A DNA stretch of 64,000 nt from Bryoerythrophyllum caledonicum (taxonomy: Eukaryota; Streptophyta; Bryopsida; Pottiales; Pottiaceae), in assembly GCA_963971425.1 (NCBI GenBank), contig OZ020518.1, forward strand, positions 6,179,989-6,243,988, in the 5' to 3' direction. The notes under the pieces were generated by a model. That model worked only from the letters and a program-made list of their open reading frames with translations, did no database searches and had not been told where the DNA came from. Below, in pieces: positions 59,319 through 64,000 of this stretch. The translations under genes were made by a program, and so were the position numbers. Numbering within the stretch: the stretch's first letter is position 1; each line of letters begins with the position of its first letter.

Positions 59319-62300
59319 ATTTCGAAGATGGCGGAGGCTATGAACAAGAAATGCCCATTTCTACGAAAGATTTATCAAAATGTGTTATGGATGGAGAAGA
59401 AGAGTGCATATATTTGGGAGAGAATTCTCCATGGAAGGAAGGAGAAGTACAACAACCATATGATTCTCCTCCTTTGAGTGGCGATGTTACTATCCCACGT
59501 TCATCCAAAGGCTACGTACGTCGTAGTCGTGATGAAATAATAGAAGCATTGAGAGCTAAGGTGCAAGTTTCAAATGCAGGAGCATTTGATAGGAAAGATT
59601 TGAAATGGGAAGTCGTGCAAAACAATGGTGGTGGGCAAAAAATTGACACCTTTGAAGCCATTATACCCTGGAACAGATTGAGGGACTTTGTAGAGGGTGA
59701 GAGTACAAACCGTGATTTTCCATGTACATTCCTAGAGGCGTCTCTAAAGTGTGTACAAAAGGTTGGAGAAGCTGAAAAACCCCAAGCTAATAGTGCCGTT
59801 CAAAAGATTAGGTGAGTGTAATTTTATTGACTCTTGTTGGTATTCATTCAAACTTAGCAACCGTTGTTGTCTCAATATCTTTGGTTTTTTTTCTAGTCTA
59901 TGTATAAGATTCCTACTTTTACGTATTTGTTTTTTTTTAATGAATAGATTCCAATGTGAATTTGGACCTGAAGACAAAACACACAAGATGAAGGACGATG
60001 TTGAAAAGATCTTTGTTGGACACTTACAGAAGAAGTTATCTACAAACCAGAAGATTGCGGCAAAGAGAGTAGCAAAGCAGGTTGCAAAAGCGACAAAAGA
60101 TAGTGTTAAGGCTTCAAAGCCTGCACAAAATATGACATTTTCCGAAGAAACATTTGAAGTTGAAGCGCCTCCTATTGTCCCCCCATCTCCACCAAAACCA
60201 TCTATACGTGCACGGAGAGCTTCAAAAGTTGAAGCTAGACTATCGAAGAAGAGAGGTTGTCTTTGTAAGTTTGACGCTAAACAATTGTATTTGGACACTA
60301 TTTTATGTGCTATCCAATTTCATTGTTTCGATCACATCAACAAACAATCAGAACCTTGCCAAGGAAGTTCGTTTGCAGGTTTTAGACATTCAGTCGGTGC
60401 TAGATTGTCAGAAAGCACAAAGATATGGATTCGTAATTGTTTGGGTCAAGGGTTGACTCCTTCTCAGATAATGGCAAAGCATAAATAAGAGGTTTTAGAT
60501 GCGGCTATGAAAGGTGAAAAATGTACACGAGATACGTTCATCATGCCAGATGATGTTTATAATATTACAAAGAAAAGAGCATCTAAATTATGGCAGATGC
60601 ATATGAAGGATGAACAAAGTGTTCGTATATGGGTTGAAGGAAATCCGGATATGGTCTTCTATTATCAAGAATTTGGTATTCCTCAAATGAATGAAATTCC
60701 AAAAACTGAAGAGGAAGCTCCTTTTTGTCTTGGAATACAAACTCCATGGCAACAAACCATGATGCTTCAACATGGTCATAATAGAGCCCTATCTATGGAC
60801 TCTACATTTGGAACTAACGAGCCACGAGTAAGTGTCTTGCTTTTAGATATTTAGATTGTATAATTATAATTCTATTTCCTTTCATTATTAAGAATTGATT
60901 GTTTATGTTTTTATTGATCTAGTATCTATTATACACTATCCTCGCATTTGATGAACGGCAAAATGGTATTCCCGTCGCATTCATTATTGTTGGAAAAGCG
61001 AAAGAGAAAGATATTACTCCGTGGCTTAAAGAACTTGATGCCCGCGCAAAAACTGTAAAACCGGATTGGAAGCCAAAGGCATTTGTTGTTGATAATGCCC
61101 AAGCAGAAATAAATGCTATCAAGTAAGATTGTTATAAAGTTATGCTCATTGATATTTTACTTGTTAATTTCTTTCTAAACTTTTGATAAACTCTATAATT
61201 GATTAAAGAAATGGTTGTGATTTTGTAGGAAAGTGTGGCCAGATATATCTATTTTGCTTTGTTTATGGCATGTGAGGAAGGCCTGGAATGAAAATGCCGT
61301 ACAAAATATTCAAGATCCATTGTTACGGGCACAAGTTTTGAATGTCGTTGCAAGCATTATGTATTCATCAAATTTAAATCAAGAAGAAGCGGTTGTCAAG
61401 GCTGCAGAAGTGAAGATTAAAGAATTGTCACAATTGTATCCAGATGCTAAAGGTTTTATAGAGTATTTTGAAGATAATTGGATGGGAAAGACTTCTATGT
61501 GGGTGACTGGAAACAAAAAATTTCCACATTCTGGACAGGACACAAACGCTGCTGTGGAATCGTACCATTGCAATTTAAAATCTATTCTTGCAATTACAAG
61601 AAATCGGCTTCTAGGACGGCGAATGGACTGGTTAATATACAATCTTGTCAATGATGTATTAAACCACTACTGGTATGGTGTCCAATGTAAAATCTATGGA
61701 TTTACAAAAAAGAGAAAAATGGAGGGTATAGTTGCTAGTGCTGTCTTACGAGCTCGTGAGATTCCGAATGACTATGTCCTTTTTTTCCTAGTGGCAAAGA
61801 CATTGTGCTAGTGATGTCCATGACATCATATCCACATGTGTGGACAGTGACGGCACCCAACTCTGATTGGACGCAATGCGATTGTCCTCAAGGCGTACGT
61901 GGCTATATTTGCAAACATATCATAAAGGCTAAGATGATCCATCTGTGTGTCGAAGATGCTATGATTATCAAGCAGACGGGAACTTTATGTGGCACTACAG
62001 AGGGGGGATATGACACATCACAAATTGATGCTTTCCAGAAAGGTAAATTGGTCCAACAGAGTAATGATTGTGATGTGTTGGGAGACAATTGTCAGGTTGG
62101 GAAAACATCCGTAAATCATGCATCTAGACAACCTCATATCTTGACTACACATGAGAAGCTTATTCAGGAGGCAAGAAAAATCTTGAGTGAGATTGAAAGT
62201 ATGGTCATGGAAGACAGTAACATTGCAATGAGTGCTGTAGCCCATCTTGCCGTTGTGCGAGGACAATTGATCGATTGTCAAGCCTTAGCTTCTACAGGTC

Positions 62301-62353
62301 TTTTACATCCAGCATTACAATCTTCTTTTTCCCTTGGCGAATGTGATAATTGA
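59319..62353 (+). CDS. MULE-type transposase with SWIM zinc finger, nearly intact
   Basis: Exons by splice consensus: 59319-59811, 59948-60827, 60923-61122, 61229-62353. The N-terminal part is acidic, then a Lys/Ala-rich segment, then the transposase core: first Asp in MDSTFGTN, second in FVVDNAQAEI, the LCLWHVRKAW block, and the Glu in NAAVESYHCN, followed by a SWIM finger (CDCPQGVRGYICKH). This is the Mutator/FAR1-related DDE fold. One stop (TAA at 60486-60488, context AKHK-stop-EVLDAA) and one frame change in the T-run near 61780 break an otherwise open frame, so it is a recent pseudogene or has assembly/editing artefacts. Terminal inverted repeats and 8-11 bp target copies were not identified. 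It could be an autonomous element or a host gene derived from one. The exact start is uncertain; ATG in EMPISTKD near 59352 is the first in frame within this exon. Confidence 0.8.
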
Positions 62354-62900
62354 ACACGACGCCAAAAGAGCTTTTTGGAGGGATCATCTGACAGAGGGGA
62401 TTAAAAACGAGCGCGTATTGAACAATGAATATATTTATAGGTACTAGTATAGGTAGAAGTATTGTTTTTGGATATGCAAGTACCATGTGAAACATGCTTA
62501 GAGAGAAGTATGGTGGTTTTAACTACCAAGTGTAATGGTTTGCATATGTTTTGTTTTATAGTGAAATTTGTCTTAGTATTTTTCTTTATTCCAATATCAA
62601 ATCTTTTATCATTTTGTAGTATTTTTTAAACATAAAATATTAATTATGATTAACTAAGTTTCTTTCAATCTACCATAGTATACCTTAGTATATGTGTTAA
62701 CTTACTTTGTTTTCCATTCTTCTTTAATCTAATAATCTCCAAAGGAAAAAATTCTCTCAATGACTTCTTGAAGGTTAGGTCATATTCCCATGGTATCAAT
62801 CAAAAACCTTCCTCTACAAAAAGTTTGTTATAGATCAAGAAAATCTTAGACCTTCAAATTGGAAGTATAATTTCCTCCCAAATTTAATGAAAAATTTACA
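62354..62900. other. 3' flank of the MULE gene
   Basis: AT-rich, non-coding. Nothing else recognised. Confidence 0.4.
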
Positions 62901-62914
62901 TTGTTTTTAATTTC

Positions 62915-63140
62915 AGACGGGGAGAATGGAGCCATTGGAAAGTCCCCATTTATCACTTTGAGTGGTACTAACTTTCAAACCACAAATCCAAAAATAATAA
63001 AAATACCTCCAAATGGCTCTAACTAGAGACAACATAGTATAAAAGTTTCCAAAACCAAGGATTTTTTTTCTTCAAATTTTAGGATCCTATCCAAAATCGA
63101 AAACACCCCCCCCTCAAAAAGAGATTTGGTACTTTAGGAG
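62915..63140 (-). mobile_element. family B short derivative (B12)
   Basis: GAGTGGTACTAACTTTCAAA and CACAAATCCAAAAA blocks and the right end TTTGGTACTTTAGGAG followed by TTAA (63141-63144) match the right part of inverted B copies (10060-10251). The left boundary near 62915 is uncertain. Confidence 0.6.
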
Positions 63141-63195
63141 TTAAGCTATTCATAAATAAATTACTTTGATCAACATTACAACTAACCTACTATAC

Positions 63196-63420
63196 ATGTT
63201 TCTAAATACTATATATAATACTAAATACTATATATTATATAGTATATATAGTGTCAAATATTGACAAATATGTAGTATTTAAAAAAATAGTATCAAATAT
63301 TGAAAAATTGTATAATAAAAATTTGTAATACATAATATATTTTATATAAATTGTAATATAGTATTTAGAAACGAGTATATATAAATATTTGACACTATAT
63401 ATATATTGTATAGATTTGTT
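63196..63420. repeat. AT-rich palindromic element
   Basis: TGTTTCTAAATACTATAT near 63198 has its complement ATATAGTATTTAGAAAC near 63355-63372, with further AGTATATATAGTG and AATATTTGACACTATATAT pairs inside and beyond. A small hairpin-type MITE; ends not exact. Confidence 0.55.
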
Positions 63421-64000
63421 ATTTGAAGTGCAAACTTTATATGTTAAAATCTTTAAACACAAAATGAAAAATGAAATCACAGGTGACAACCCTGGTACAT
63501 AAATATGTTGTCCATTAAAATTAGACAATGATAACTCTTAAAGATCCAAGAAACCGCATATGGGTTGCAACATGATGTTTTATGTGTATTTGATATACAA
63601 GGTATAAGAATTGGTTTATACAATGGTTTCAATTCTTTTTGTGTTGAGACCGATCCAATGATACATGATAATTTGATTTAGATCATTATTGCACTACTAC
63701 ATGTTTGAGAAGTTGCAAAATGGTCATGTATTACATGCATGGTGCCATATTTGAGCATGATAAGGTTCAAATATAAGGTTAATGGATTGGTGGAAACATT
63801 GCTTATTTGCCCTTGAACAACGTCAATTCTTAGATTGGGCAGCGTGAACGTCAATCTGCAGATCTTACTTTCTCTCTCTTTATATAAGTTCTGCAAGCAA
63901 AGTGAAGGAAGCAATGATGTATCACATATTTCAAATTTCACTTCCAGGACAATTACGAGGCATATGCAAGCATCAATTTCACAACTGATCATCAAAATGT
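63421..64000. other. end of window, nothing recognised
   Basis: A frame on the minus strand at 63678-63995 has no family features. Confidence 0.3.

Noticed and set aside
59744-60298. 184-codon minus-strand frame
   Set aside because: Antisense of MULE exon 2.

Overview
This window is nuclear DNA of a land plant. Four intron-bearing plant genes can be read (a small conserved protein, a GT14/DUF266 glycosyltransferase, a lipoxygenase and an NPF/PTR transporter). Their exons are GC-rich and sit in AT-rich DNA full of transposons. An old plastid insertion carries the rps7 tail and ndhB. Its exon 1/exon 2 boundary (YEG followed by SPTPV) is the bryophyte/algal type, not the angiosperm one, so a bryophyte, perhaps a liverwort, is my best guess. 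No bacterial-type operon, CRISPR array or rRNA is present.

Layout: 0.3-0.5 kb small conserved plant gene. 1.9-11.7 kb repeats dominated by TIR elements flanked by TTAA. 13.3-21.0 kb one decayed Ty3/gypsy-type retroelement on the minus strand. 21-25.8 kb intergenic with short tandem repeats and one TTAA element. 25.8-28.5 kb GT14 gene (three exons). 29.6-36.7 kb a dense mosaic of MITEs, a 2.3 kb palindromic element and simple repeats. 36.9-41.1 kb lipoxygenase gene (ten or eleven exons, all iron ligands present). 41.5-42.8 kb foldback element. 42.9-45.4 kb NPF transporter gene on the minus strand. 46.8-48.6 kb MITEs. 48.6-50.8 kb plastid rps7-ndhB insertion with a 526-bp MITE in the ndhB intron. 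50.9-55.7 kb nested elements and a LINE 3' end. 56.8-57.3 kb two exons of a decayed folate-enzyme-like (COG0212) gene. 59.3-62.4 kb MULE-type transposase gene with SWIM zinc finger. 62.4-64 kb AT-rich repeats.

The most unusual content is a group of three related non-autonomous element families, here called A (about 715 bp), B (about 920 bp, with 200-bp derivatives) and C (290-640 bp). Each is bounded by TTAA and starts CCC(C/T)T. Their own terminal repeats contain TTAA, and elements have repeatedly inserted into that internal TTAA of a relative: B10 and B11 into A3, B8 into C1, A1 into C4. An unoccupied copy of one target is present in the same window. These features resemble piggyBac (TTAA target, CCC-start ends) more than common plant MITEs, but no transposase for them is visible here.

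The host genes do not form a pathway together. Lipoxygenase and NPF transporter are convergent neighbours separated by the foldback element. Exon coordinates were inferred by eye from splice consensus and family conservation.
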